Shown piece by piece: positions 50,873-61,276 of a stretch of DNA of 64,000 nucleotides. Both the position numbers and the translations under genes were made by a program. Origin of the DNA: Phytopythium helicoides (lineage: Eukaryota > Oomycota > Peronosporomycetes > Pythiales > Pythiaceae); contig JANFNE010000019.1 in NCBI GenBank assembly GCA_024867545.1, forward strand, positions 930,001 through 994,000. Direction: 5' to 3'. The notes under the pieces were generated by a model. It was not told the DNA's origin. It was given only the letters and a program-made list of their open reading frames with translations, and did not search any database. Within the stretch, counting starts at the first letter, position 1; every line of letters starts with the position of its first letter.

Positions 50873-52716
50873 GGTTGCCTAGTAGAGCTTTAGAGTCGAG
50901 AAGACGCGAAGGTGGGAGGCTGAACTTGCTCGAGGCCGTGCAAATTGCGGAATGAGTGAATGGCGGAGCTCAACGAGACTTGAGCCAGACCGCTGAGCCG
51001 TTATGTCAAGCACGACTTCCAGTCCAAGGGCAGTGATTGTGGCGTATCTCTCGCTGAACTGGTCCACGCCTTCGCGATAGGTATGACCTTGCTTCTGTAT
51101 CTGAGAGAGATTGGCTAAAGGGATGCGTTTTATTGTGTCGGAGCATACGTGTCACGGTGAAACGCTACTGGTGGCGCATGAGCGAGTCCTCCAAGGTTGA
51201 AGTTTAGCCAAATGTACTTAATGGAGTATAGAAACGTCCTGTCAATGCAAACTTGATTTATTTTGCGATTGATTGATGATGCCAAATTAAAAGACGACCA
51301 GCGAGATTCATCCTGTACCACTGTATCAAATACTAGTACAAAATCTGGTGAATCGCCACCCAATCAAATTCTGGTCGCTCCATAATATCAGAAATACTGT
51401 TTCTAAGCTATTTTTTTAAAGTCAAACCTACCTAACAGCCGTTCATTTGATTCAATCGGGAGAAACTTAGGAGGGCCGAAGGCCAATACCACAGAGTATG
51501 GGCAATATCACTGCCAAATAATAACAGCCACATCAACATAGTGAACTCAAGCTATACGGCGAGCGTTCCCGTCCCAACGCGGCATTTCCGTCCCATTGCA
51601 TGATATCTGGTGGGGAATAGTTCAATCTATATAAAGTGCATGGCCGTTCCCGTCACTGGGTGCCGTTCCCGTCCCAGGTGTCCGAACCTCATTTCAAAAA
51701 TGACGCCCAGGCCACTGCTTCCGCCCCGCAGCTTCGCCATTGTCAGCCTCGGGCTGGACCCCGTCAACCATGGATCCGGGACGGATGGCGCGCGAGTTCT
51801 CACTTCTGCGATGTCGTCCTGGAGGGCGGGACAAACAAGCCCGCCAGGACTACGGGGAGGAAGACTTTCGCCATGTTGCTGCACAGCGATCCCACGGAAT
51901 GTTGGCCGGGGTTCTGGTCTTCACTGAAAATACCACTCACCTTCGCGTTTACCACGGGTGCTGAACACGCGTCGACGAGAGATGAGTGAAGGAGGTCACC
52001 GTCCCGGTTTGTTATTGTATTATCTTTCGCAGTGAACGCTTCCTTGAAGGCTGCGCGTACACGTCTCTCCACTACCGCGTCCACTGCTACATGACTTACA
52101 TAGAGTTTTGATCACTGTGGAGCAGAGCTGATTGGACTAACCCAACAAGAATTTAACAGCAACTTGAGCACTGCTTGGTGGTGCAACTGTATCCAACGTC
52201 ACTGTTACCTCAGCTTGGGCTACGCGTTGTCGATGGCCGGCGTTAACACGAGGATCCTGATATGGAGGGTGATTATGGATCTCGCTGCGATTTTGTGTGA
52301 GCAATATTCCAAGCTCATTTTGGATCTAGCTTCGAAGCAGCTTGGATGGCGATTATCATTCCATACCATGAACGGGCTGACATCGGCCGACAATGGCCGA
52401 CATTTCAGAGATTGGTCAATATTTCTTTTTTTGGGAACCTTAAATTTATCGGACATAATTGTTGATAGAAACACAGTACAGTGCATTACCTGGTGCATGG
52501 AGTCCATTGCCGGGTCTATAATTCTGGTGCGGTGGTATGGGTTGGGCCCTCCTGTGCAACCCACCGCCGTGCAGTTCACTGTTGTGAAACGGAAAAGGGC
52601 CAACTTTCTTTTCATGGTGGCTGCGATGTAAGCGGAGGTTTCTAATATTTTTTACCAAGGACATTTGAATACTGTATGAAAATTTCTTTTAAAGCAAAAA
52701 CATTTAAAATAATAAA
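50873..52716. other. Intergenic, repeat-rich spacer
   Basis: Includes the transporter 2 promoter, a cluster of TTCCCGTCCCA motifs at 51564-51676, and weak ORFs (51610-51927, 52164-52631) without recognisable domains. GCCGACA motifs near 52379-52400 resemble those at 56855-56885 on the other side of the mobile block. Confidence 0.45.
50938..50957 (-). promoter_or_regulatory. Oomycete Inr-FPR core promoter of transporter 2
   Basis: Minus-strand ACTCATTCCGCAATTTGCAC is an initiator/FPR match with one change from transporter 1, 66 bp upstream of the start at 50872. Confidence 0.8.
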
Positions 52717-52834
52717 CAAGTTGCGAATTACTGGACCAGTTGCAGAGGACCAGTTGCAGATTTACTGGCCCAGTTGCGGATTTACTGGCCCACTTGCGGA
52801 TTTACTGGACTAGTTGCAGATTTACTGGACTAGC
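52717..52834 (+). repeat. 20-bp tandem repeat array A
   Basis: About six copies of a 20-bp unit with consensus GGACCAGTTGCRGATTTACT lie just downstream of the C48-protease gene. The same unit occurs inverted at 54379-54490. Confidence 0.9.
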
Positions 52835-52880
52835 GAATCCTACATATGCAAGATGAGCTACTGGTGCGATTGAATCTTAC

Positions 52881-54302
52881 CTGCAGCCACGTCTTCAAGC
52901 TTTTTCAGAATAGTTGTACGACGCCTTTCGGACTTGGCTGGACCAAAGCTGAGCTGGAGAATGTTGATGTTTTCCTTGAGCGAATTTGAGCTGTGCTTGT
53001 TGATGAAGTTGACAGTCCTGTGCATGCTAGATACAAGATGAATACCGCAGTCAAAGCCGTTCTTCTGCAGAATTTTTGTCTTGACACTCAGCGGATAGAC
53101 ACCATTTTTTTGCGCTCAGGCAAGCGTGACATGCGTAGTCCAGTGACAAACCACGTGGCAACCTGAAACACGCGGTTGGAGTCATGACCATCCTTTAAAT
53201 TGTCCACATGACAGAGTCAAACTTGGTCACCAAGGGCAGTCTCGACGATAAGCAAGCTCCAGTGGTTTTTCGCCCATACAGGAAGTTGAACAAATCGGAT
53301 TGCAGTCCAGTCGACCTTGCTGAAGAGCGGTAGAAGGTTGTCAAAATGCTGCTTCTGCGACCGAATCCTTTCAATTGTTGCATACAAGCAGCTGTCCAAA
53401 ATAGTAACAAGCTCTCCTTGCTTGATATAGAAGTGCACAATAGCGTCGATGAGTCTGGAGTGTGGGTACTTGTAGGAAGCGATGGCCGTTGTGCTTGGAC
53501 GGCTGCGCGTTGAGCGCTGTGGGATTGCTATCTCTTGCTTTTGCTTCTTCAGTTTGGGCTCGTAGTCAGCGTCCTTGTCCATGTCATCGGCCTCGCTATC
53601 GGAACTGTGATCTTCTCTCCACTTGGCGTCGTCGGATTCCTCCGCACCATCATCATCGTCGTCGTAATCGTCGTCCGGTGTGCCTGGATCCACTGCTTCA
53701 TCGTCGTCTCGAGCCGATACTTCGATAATTTCTTCTTTCTCATCGTCACCTTGTTCCTCTACGTCGTCGTCGTCGTCAGTTGGTTGCAGCTCGGACGACT
53801 CATCCGATGAAGATGATGAGCTGTCACTGGAAGGGTCTTCAGGGACAGCATTAGCGCTGCCTTCTGTGGCTTGTGGAGCTATCGGCACCTTGTATCTCTG
53901 GATAAATCGTGACACCCAGCTGCGCTGGGTTCCATTCTTTAGGATAGCAATGGATGGATACTGCCGGCAGTGGTTGAGCACGTCCGTAAAGCTCACCGTA
54001 TTACCGTCTGCAGAGCGGTCGTCGAAAACCTGGATGACATCCAGCTCATACTCCTTCAGCTTCTTTTTCCGTCCTGCGCCCACTTCCCTGTAGTCCTTCA
54101 CATCCGCTGGAAGGTCCACGATCTTCGACATAGTGTTATCTGTGTACTTCTTCCGCCATGCCAATAGCGTGCTCTTCTTCACTCCAAGCGCTTGTGCAGC
54201 TTGCGTTGGTCCCCATTCTGGATGGCTCTTCCACTGATGCAGCTTCTCAAGTTTCACCGAGACGAGTTCAGCCTTGCATGTGCGTTTCAACAGACTTTCC
54301 AT
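52881..54302 (-). pseudogene. HTH and Ulp1/C48 cysteine-protease-like gene, frame damaged
   Basis: The start at 54302 (MESLLKRTCKAELVSVKLEK) is preferred to the ORF start at 54584, which merely translates the repeat array. Residues 1-60 form a Psq/CENP-B-like helix-turn-helix (GPTQAAQALGVKKSTLLAWR). A very acidic Ser/Asp region follows, and then a Ulp1-type (C48) protease domain with the His block NHWSLLIVE, the Asp block TKFDSVMW and the Cys block LQKNGFDCGIHLV. The last two are in other frames: one shift lies near 53220 and one near the A7 run at about 53107 (plus-strand T7). A donor follows at 52880 (CAG-GTAAG), and a possible last exon ends inside repeat array A. Introns explain some but probably not all of the breaks. 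Such proteases often travel with transposons. Confidence 0.6.
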
Positions 54303-54378
54303 TGCGTCTTTACCGCAAGATCTGAAAATGAATGGATAGGAGCAAGTCGGAGAGACAAATAACCGCTGTGTCGCTGTT

Positions 54379-54490
54379 CCAATAAATTCGCAACTTGTCC
54401 AATAAATTCGCAACTGGTCCAATAAATTCGCAACTGGTCCAATAAATTCGCAACTGGTCCAGTAAATCTGCAACTGGAGCAGTTTATCTG
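54379..54490 (-). repeat. 20-bp tandem repeat array B, inverted to array A
   Basis: Five to six units with exact 20-bp spacing; on the plus strand the unit reads AATAAATTCGCAACTGGTCC, the reverse complement of the unit in array A. Confidence 0.92.
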
Positions 54491-54650
54491 AAGCTGAACG
54501 CGGAAGGGAACGCGGCAGCGATTTGCACAAACAAGCTGATCTGATAGCGTGGCAATGATGAGGTGAGGTAGTAGAAATACGCAATTACTAACCTGCTGCA
54601 TAGGCTTTTATTTTATCTCTCCTCGTGACTTACTGCACAGCAATGGTGAA

Positions 54651-56697
54651 TTAGAACAAGTCCATCGTCTCTTTAGACGCGGGATCTTTGATTAGACCCA
54701 TTGCCGCTCGTGCGTGGAATGATGATATCAAGTCATTCAAAACTCCTTGCTTTTTGAGCGCAACTAGCTTCTTTTTTAGGCCAGATCCGAACTTCCGTTT
54801 GATGCCATGAAGACGCAAAAACTCTATCATGTTTGCCTCAGCTTCCTCGCCAAGCCGGAGTAGAACGGACTTGTAGTTACCTGAATCTGGATCGAGATGA
54901 AATCTTTTAGGAAGAAAAAGTTTCATGAAAGCAACAATGTGCTTTAGTTCAGACTTATACTGACGATTGGGGCATGATTCCCACAAGCGAGGAGTAGTAG
55001 TGTACCACTCAAACCAAACAGAAGAAGCTGATCTAGCCGGAGAGTGGCCATGCTTGGGCTGAACATTCTCTAGGGTAGTTGAAACTTCACGATTTTCTGC
55101 TGAATGGGTATTCTGTAAAGACTGTTTCTGCGCACGAGCTTCAAGAGCTTGAACGCGTTCAGTCAGCTCACGATTTGCTGCTAGCAGCTCGCCGATAAGA
55201 ATATTCAGGTGGTTAATCATTCTCTCTTCCTTTGAAAACCCGGTTGTAGTTGGATTGGTCTCCAACATTTTTTCCATCACATATTGCTGAATGCAATGAC
55301 TCCAACCAAGTAAGTCCGTCATGCTAATTTTCGACGCAAAAAAGCACGTACGTATGAGTGTTGCATAAGGCGAGATTGGATAACGCTCATTTACCTCAGG
55401 GAAATGAAGGAGAATTGCTGCCGTGAGAAGATCAAGTACACGCGCATCGAGATTTAATAAGGGATCTGTCAAGTCAGCACTCGCCAGAAACAACTCACGA
55501 CCGACCTCGCGAATTTCGGCTTGGTTGACAGAGTCAAATATTCTAAGAGAGGGAATGTTTGACCGGTCATTAACCTCCCAACCACTCAGCACCTTCGATA
55601 CTTTTTGATCTTCACTTGTTGTGTTAAAAACATATGCGAATGCCTTGTTCGTCGCAGTCATGTTCCAAGAGCCTCGATCAAATATCCATTGCGCGCTAAG
55701 GTTGGCGTCGCTGTTTGCATGCTGGGCTCCACCTCGTCGAAAAGAGTGTAACGACAGATTTGACGTGATGCCAGTTCGCACTTGCCGTGCTGTAACTGAT
55801 TTAACTAGTCGGTTCACGTGCGAGTGAATTTTCAGGCCTGGCTGACTCCGTCGGTGTCGAGGATTCGAGCTTGGAGCTTCATTAACTTTGTCTTCGCCAT
55901 CGGCTGTCTCATAGCCACACTGATTAAGCGCCTCTGCCAAAGCTAAGCCGCTCGATATTGTCAGATCTTCTTCAACAACTTCTTCAGATAGCTGTGAATG
56001 CTCGAGAAGCGAAGGTGGCGGAAACGTTTGCATGGCAATGGCCATAGCTAATGGATGCAGCGGGCAAGTGATAAAACTCGACTGATCGGGGAATAGCGAT
56101 ATTCCTTGCTCTTCGGACGTCTTTGGGCGAACAAACCGAAGGAAAAGCACATTGTCTGCAGCAATGGTGACACCCGACTTCCGAATAAATGCTAGGTCTG
56201 ATGCTCGGTCAAAACGAATACCACATTAACACGAGCAATGCAGCGTCTTGGTAGTCCTTGGGCATCGTCGCATCACAATAGATTCCGTCTACTAGGCTAC
56301 GGAGGTCTTCTTTCGTGCATGCTGGCGCCTTGTTGACAGTTGTCCCCATTTGCTTGACACAATATCGATCGAGCTTTTTTGCGATGGCAAGAAACTGCTT
56401 GTCAATGATTGCACGATGCTGTGGATACTCGTCCAGAAGCCAACTCTTGACGCGCTTGTAGTATCCCATTATGGTGTTGCGGGCAAGGGGAGACCCGCCT
56501 CGGCCATTTGCAAACGCCAAGTGCATTGCCCACCTATCCATGAGTTTCACGAATACCTTCCCTGATGAATCGCCGAATAGGCTTGCACGGATGAAGGCCA
56601 TTTCAACATTCTCTGCGGCAAGGTATCGCTTAAACCGCCGAATTGCTGTCTCGCGCGCTTGCAGCGTGTTCAAAGGCGTCAGGTCGTCGAGGCTCAT
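54651..56697 (-). pseudogene. Crypton-type tyrosine recombinase, one-base frameshift
   Basis: Two ORFs on the minus strand make one protein. The first (56697-56209) ends in YCDATMPKDYQDAALLVLMW and the second (to 54651) continues with DRASDLAFIRKSGVTIAADN one frame over. The second holds the recombinase signature LHSFRRGGAQ (H-x-x-R) and, about 35 residues on, the likely catalytic Tyr in KAFAYVFNT. The N-terminal part (RRFKRYLAAENVE, YYKRVKSWLL) resembles the core-binding domain. The frame breaks in the A4 run 56211-56214, where one base too many fits. Cryptons cut and rejoin DNA by a tyrosine recombinase, and stramenopile lineages of them are known. A C-terminal region with a coiled coil (NHLNILIGELLAANRELTER) and a conserved end (KKLVALKKQGVLNDL) follows. 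The ORF's first codon at 56724 is GTG, so the ATG at 56697 is used. Confidence 0.75.
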
Positions 56698-56724
56698 GGC
56701 GCTTGGTGTGCTTCTGCGATTCAC

Positions 56725-57120
56725 TCTGCTTTTTGTCTCCTGGCACGATGACCAGCCATTACTAAATACTAGTCATATGTCGGTTCCTCGTGAAATATCC
56801 AAGCTGTACACGCTAAAGCCAATCTCACTATGGGTTACACCCATATTTCAATGTTGCTGCCGACATTGCAGTGTCGGCAAATGTCGGTTGCCACTAGCCC
56901 TAGCCCTAACATTTTTGATTAGTCAAAATAGATGTGAGACAGATTGCCATTTGCTAGAATTCGAATTCAGATCGACGATTGGTTATTCTAATTCATACAG
57001 AAGTGAAGTTGTTTCACCCTGTATGTCAGCTATTTCATCATATTCATCCAAATAGCTCAGTATGGCAATGTAGCTGTTATTCAGTCACTGATATTGCCTC
57101 TACTTGCCTTAGTTTCTTTC
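56725..57120. other. Spacer between Crypton and palindrome 3
   Basis: AT-rich. Contains the dyad TGCCGACATTGCAGTGTCGGCA near 56857 followed by a third GTCGG; no gene is supported. Confidence 0.45.
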
Positions 57121-57361
57121 ACCCTGTCGAAACAACCCTTCGCACCAAACCACTGTATGTCTACTATGATACAGTATTAAGTATCACATTATACTAGTAC
57201 AGAAGTGACTACCAATCCAGCGCCATCAAATATCAATGTGTATTGCATAACGATTGGTCAACGCCAAAATCACCCGCCCAATCACTGACATATGCTGTAC
57301 ATTACACTCGATCACATGTGAATGGGTCCGTGAAGAAGGATATGCTAGATTCTCACCCAGC

Positions 57362-58903
57362 TCAAGCAACTGCGAGCGGAGACTTGACCTCCACGAACTC
57401 CGGCGACTTGCCACCCGTCGGCTTGCTGTGGAACAGCGCCTCAATATCCTCGAGCTGCACACCCTTCGTCTCCGGACAGAAGAAGTACACGAACACCAAG
57501 CAGATGCAGCACAGACCCGCGAACAGATAGAAGACGCCATCGATATTGAGGCTCGGGAAGAGCTTCACCACCTCTGTCATCACAGCCCCCATGGCCCAGT
57601 TCGCAGCCGTCGACAGAGCCACACCGTACGCACGCACGCTGAGAGGGAAGATCTCGGCAGGGTAGATCCAGCAGATAGGACCCCACGAGATGGCGAAGTT
57701 GAACACGAAGAAGGCAGTACCAATGCAGATGAACCAGCCACCGACCTTCGGACAACCAGCGTTGTCAACGTTGCCGTTACAGGTAGCCGTGAAAAGAATG
57801 GCCGCAAAGAGATGGCCCACAATCATGCCGACAGCACCGATCAGGAGCATGATGCGGCGACCATACAAGTCTACCCAGCGCATCGCAGGGATCGTACTGA
57901 GCATGTTGACGGATGAGATAAAGAACGACGAGTAGATACCGGCGTTGGTGATGTCCTTGAAGATGAGCGCACCGTAGCTCATGATGGGGTTGATACCAGT
58001 AGCCTGCTGTAGCACCTGCAAGATCATGGCGATGAGCACACGCTTGAACACGGACGGCTCGAGCAACTCAGCAAGACCCTTGTTGGCAGCAATCTCCTCC
58101 GCCACTTGTTGCCCGATCTGGTTGAGCTCGTACTCGATGTCGTCAGTCTGGCGAAGTCGCTTGAGTATGACGGCAGCAGCTTCCTTTCCCTTCTTCTGGT
58201 ACGTCCAACGCGGAGACTCCGGCACAAACCAGATACCGAGCATGACAACAAGCGGAGCAGCCATGGCCACACCGTTGGTCGTGCGCCAACCACGGTCGCG
58301 GTTCTCCACAATGATATTCATAGCATTGGCGAGCCAAAGACCGATCACAACCGTCATCTGCATGAAACCCGAGAGCAGACCGCGCAGCTCCCTGGGAGCA
58401 GCCTCCGCACCGAAGATGGGAGCCGAGAAGGATGAGTTGCCGACACCGAAACCCTGGACGATGCGTGCGAGGTACATGGCGGTGTGTGCCTGCGCCTTCT
58501 GGAAGCACACCCACGACGTGCCGATGCAGAAGAGAATGCCGGCGCAGAAGATGGTGGCACGGCGACCGAACTTGTCGGCCACGATACCACCGATAAACGC
58601 TCCACCAAGACAGCCCAGGTTGTACGCCATGTTGTACCAGACCGTAAACGTCGTCCACTGATCCGGCAGGTCCGACGACGACGCCGTGCACTGCTCGTAG
58701 GTGAAGTTGTGCCAACCGACGCAGAAATCGTCAAGGAACGAGTCCATGATGAGCACACCGGAGGTGACACCCTGATCGTAGCCGAAGAAGAGGCCGCCGA
58801 GCGCCGTGAAGATGCAGACGATGATGGCGTAGGTGCGCTTGCCGGGAGTCGGGATGTCGTCGGCAGCACCGTTGTCCAGGTTGACGATGACACCGGCCGC
58901 CAT
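57362..58903 (-). CDS. Sugar transporter (MFS sugar porter), paralogue 3
   Basis: This 513-residue sugar porter has 12 helices and all family motifs. It differs from paralogues 1 and 2 in the first outer loop (MDSFLDDFCVGWHNFTYEQC), in NAMNIIVENRDRGWRTT, in a second outer loop with the sequon-like CNGNVDNAGCPK, and in the tail HSKPTGGKSPEFVEVKSP. The protein appears identical to paralogue 4 in the other arm; only a few synonymous bases differ. It points away from the palindrome centre, so paralogues 3 and 4 are divergent and their promoters face each other across a 0.57-kb loop. Confidence 0.94.
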   Translation of the reverse strand: MAAGVIVNLDNGAADDIPTPGKRTYAIIVCIFTALGGLFFGYDQGVTSGVLIMDSFLDDFCVGWHNFTYEQCTASSSDLPDQWTTFTVWYNMAYNLGCLGGAFIGGIVADKFGRRATIFCAGILFCIGTSWVCFQKAQAHTAMYLARIVQGFGVGNSSFSAPIFGAEAAPRELRGLLSGFMQMTVVIGLWLANAMNIIVENRDRGWRTTNGVAMAAPLVVMLGIWFVPESPRWTYQKKGKEAAAVILKRLRQTDDIEYELNQIGQQVAEEIAANKGLAELLEPSVFKRVLIAMILQVLQQATGINPIMSYGALIFKDITNAGIYSSFFISSVNMLSTIPAMRWVDLYGRRIMLLIGAVGMIVGHLFAAILFTATCNGNVDNAGCPKVGGWFICIGTAFFVFNFAISWGPICWIYPAEIFPLSVRAYGVALSTAANWAMGAVMTEVVKLFPSLNIDGVFYLFAGLCCICLVFVYFFCPETKGVQLEDIEALFHSKPTGGKSPEFVEVKSPLAVA

Positions 58904-58977
58904 TGTCTGTCACTGGGAGCTCGAAGAGACGGTTGATGCGAAGGCGAGTGTGTGGAGCTGGACTTGATCGTGGAGAA

Positions 58978-58994
58978 GCAAATCGCAGAGTGAG
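58978..58994 (-). promoter_or_regulatory. Oomycete Inr-FPR core promoter of transporter 3
   Basis: Minus-strand CTCACTCTGCGATTTGC, 75 bp upstream of the start at 58903. Confidence 0.75.
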
Positions 58995-59033
58995 GAGTGT
59001 GGTGGGCCGGGGAGTTTTGTTGCGGTTGGGTTG

Positions 59034-59604
59034 CCTGCAGAAACTGGATGAAAGCTTATCAATTACTTGTCGACTTAGGCCGCTCATACATGTCCAGCAA
59101 GTCATGCTGCACTAAATGCACCGTTGAAATGTTTAAAGTCACTCTTGAGAAGATACCGTTGCCTTTCATCTTCAGCTTTGCAGTTTGACTTTTTGAGGCG
59201 GGCTATCGATCACTGACACTTGATTTATTTCGCTAGTCGATGATGATGGCAACTTGAACACCTTGAACAACCAAAGCAAAGCAAATCAATGTAATCTCGA
59301 ATCCAAGCCATAAATCAAGTTGCCCCTTTTCAGTGTGTCTCGCGAGGTGTGACGCAGACTGAAGTTCAACCAGATGCGTACGTATCTTGAGATTGATGAG
59401 GTTTTCATCAACATCATCGTCACAGATATAGCATCATTACGGTGTCAAAATAAATACAAGATGACAATAAATCCGGTGGTCAATCTGAAGCAGCAAATGC
59501 ACCGACTCAAACTGTATCTTCACCACTGTGCCGGGTCCAAGCAACACGATCAAGTCAAATGCATACCGTCGGTACAATAGATGTTGTTACGGCAACTATG
59601 ACAG
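59034..59604. other. Palindrome 3 loop
   Basis: 571 bp of lower GC without a supported gene; includes ACTTGATTTATTT near 59219, also seen upstream of transporters 1 and 2. Confidence 0.6.
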
Positions 59605-59643
59605 CCACCCAACCGCAACAAAACTCCCCGGCCCACCACACTC

Positions 59644-59660
59644 CTCACTCTGCGATTTGC
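59644..59660 (+). promoter_or_regulatory. Oomycete Inr-FPR core promoter of transporter 4
   Basis: CTCACTCTGCGATTTGC, mirror image of 58978-58994, 75 bp before the start at 59735. Confidence 0.75.
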
Positions 59661-59734
59661 TTCTCCACGATCAAGTCCAGCTCCACACACTCGCCTTCGC
59701 ATCAACCGTCTCTTCGAGCTCCCAGTGACAGACA

Positions 59735-61276
59735 ATGGCGGCCGGTGTCATCGTCAACCTGGACAACGGTGCTGCCGACGACATCCCGACTCCCGGCAAG
59801 CGCACCTACGCCATCATCGTCTGCATCTTCACGGCGCTCGGCGGCCTCTTCTTCGGCTACGATCAGGGTGTCACCTCCGGTGTGCTCATCATGGACTCGT
59901 TCCTTGACGATTTCTGCGTCGGTTGGCACAACTTCACCTACGAGCAGTGCACGGCGTCGTCGTCGGACCTGCCGGATCAGTGGACGACGTTTACGGTCTG
60001 GTACAACATGGCGTACAACCTGGGCTGTCTTGGTGGAGCGTTTATCGGTGGTATCGTGGCCGACAAGTTCGGTCGCCGTGCCACCATCTTCTGCGCCGGC
60101 ATTCTCTTCTGCATCGGCACGTCGTGGGTGTGCTTCCAGAAGGCGCAGGCACACACCGCCATGTACCTCGCACGCATCGTGCAGGGTTTCGGTGTCGGCA
60201 ACTCGTCCTTCTCGGCTCCCATCTTCGGTGCGGAGGCTGCTCCCAGGGAGCTACGCGGTCTGCTCTCGGGTTTCATGCAGATGACGGTTGTGATCGGTCT
60301 TTGGCTCGCCAATGCTATGAATATCATTGTGGAGAACCGCGACCGTGGCTGGCGCACGACCAACGGTGTGGCCATGGCTGCTCCGCTTGTTGTCATGCTC
60401 GGTATCTGGTTTGTGCCGGAGTCTCCGCGTTGGACGTACCAGAAGAAGGGAAAGGAAGCTGCTGCCGTCATACTCAAGCGACTTCGCCAGACTGACGACA
60501 TCGAGTACGAGCTCAACCAGATCGGGCAACAAGTGGCGGAGGAGATTGCTGCCAACAAGGGTCTTGCTGAGTTGCTCGAGCCGTCCGTGTTCAAGCGTGT
60601 GCTCATCGCCATGATCTTGCAGGTGCTACAGCAGGCTACTGGTATCAACCCCATCATGAGCTACGGTGCGCTCATCTTCAAGGACATCACCAACGCCGGT
60701 ATCTACTCGTCGTTCTTTATCTCATCCGTCAACATGCTCAGTACGATCCCTGCGATGCGCTGGGTAGACTTGTATGGTCGCCGCATCATGCTCCTGATCG
60801 GTGCTGTCGGCATGATTGTGGGCCATCTCTTTGCGGCCATTCTTTTCACGGCTACCTGTAACGGCAACGTTGACAACGCTGGTTGTCCGAAGGTCGGTGG
60901 CTGGTTCATCTGCATTGGTACTGCCTTCTTCGTGTTCAACTTCGCCATCTCGTGGGGTCCTATCTGCTGGATCTACCCTGCCGAGATCTTCCCTCTCAGC
61001 GTGCGTGCGTACGGTGTGGCTCTGTCGACGGCTGCGAACTGGGCCATGGGGGCTGTGATGACGGAGGTGGTGAAGCTCTTCCCGAGCCTCAATATCGATG
61101 GCGTCTTCTATCTGTTCGCGGGTCTGTGCTGCATCTGCTTGGTGTTCGTGTACTTCTTCTGTCCGGAGACGAAGGGTGTGCAGCTCGAGGATATTGAGGC
61201 GCTGTTCCACAGCAAGCCGACGGGTGGCAAGTCGCCGGAGTTCGTGGAGGTCAAGTCTCCGCTCGCAGTTGCTTGA
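59735..61276 (+). CDS. Sugar transporter (MFS sugar porter), paralogue 4
   Basis: Mirror copy of paralogue 3, with a 513-residue product that appears identical. Small base differences are all silent (for example GAGCTACGC for GAGCTGCGC and GGCTGG for GGTTGG near 60340). All motifs, the promoter and the 3' flank are kept, so it should be functional and doubles the dose of the same transporter. It is the only transporter of the five on the plus strand. Confidence 0.94.
   Translation: MAAGVIVNLDNGAADDIPTPGKRTYAIIVCIFTALGGLFFGYDQGVTSGVLIMDSFLDDFCVGWHNFTYEQCTASSSDLPDQWTTFTVWYNMAYNLGCLGGAFIGGIVADKFGRRATIFCAGILFCIGTSWVCFQKAQAHTAMYLARIVQGFGVGNSSFSAPIFGAEAAPRELRGLLSGFMQMTVVIGLWLANAMNIIVENRDRGWRTTNGVAMAAPLVVMLGIWFVPESPRWTYQKKGKEAAAVILKRLRQTDDIEYELNQIGQQVAEEIAANKGLAELLEPSVFKRVLIAMILQVLQQATGINPIMSYGALIFKDITNAGIYSSFFISSVNMLSTIPAMRWVDLYGRRIMLLIGAVGMIVGHLFAAILFTATCNGNVDNAGCPKVGGWFICIGTAFFVFNFAISWGPICWIYPAEIFPLSVRAYGVALSTAANWAMGAVMTEVVKLFPSLNIDGVFYLFAGLCCICLVFVYFFCPETKGVQLEDIEALFHSKPTGGKSPEFVEVKSPLAVA

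Larger units (their letters stand above)
52717..54490 (-). mobile_element. HTH plus C48-protease module flanked by inverted 20-bp arrays
   Basis: A 1.77-kb unit: an inverted pair of 20-bp tandem arrays (52717-52834 and 54379-54490) encloses one gene with a helix-turn-helix and a Ulp1-type protease domain. Arrays of short repeats in inverted orientation beside the ends are typical of transposon subterminal binding sites. No longer terminal inverted repeat or target duplication could be recognised. It may be a separate element or part of one composite with the Crypton recombinase upstream, which has the same orientation. Confidence 0.55.
57121..59033 (-). repeat. Palindrome 3, left arm
   Basis: This 1.91-kb arm is the reverse complement of 59605-61517 (i pairs with 118638-i, no net length difference). 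It includes transporter 3, its promoter and about 240 bp of 3' flank. Confidence 0.97.

Noticed and set aside
52164..52631. 155-codon ORF with hydrophobic segments
   Set aside because: No promoter or family match, and an ORF of similar size overlaps on the other strand; not enough to call a gene.
53217..54584. Long N terminus of the HTH-C48 ORF starting at 54584
   Set aside because: Its first 70 residues are a translation of the 20-bp repeat array (YWTSCEFIG repeated), so the start at 54302 is preferred.
56895..56915. CCCTAGCCCTAAC, telomere-like repeat
   Set aside because: Only about two imperfect units; far too short for an interstitial telomere array and not the oomycete consensus.
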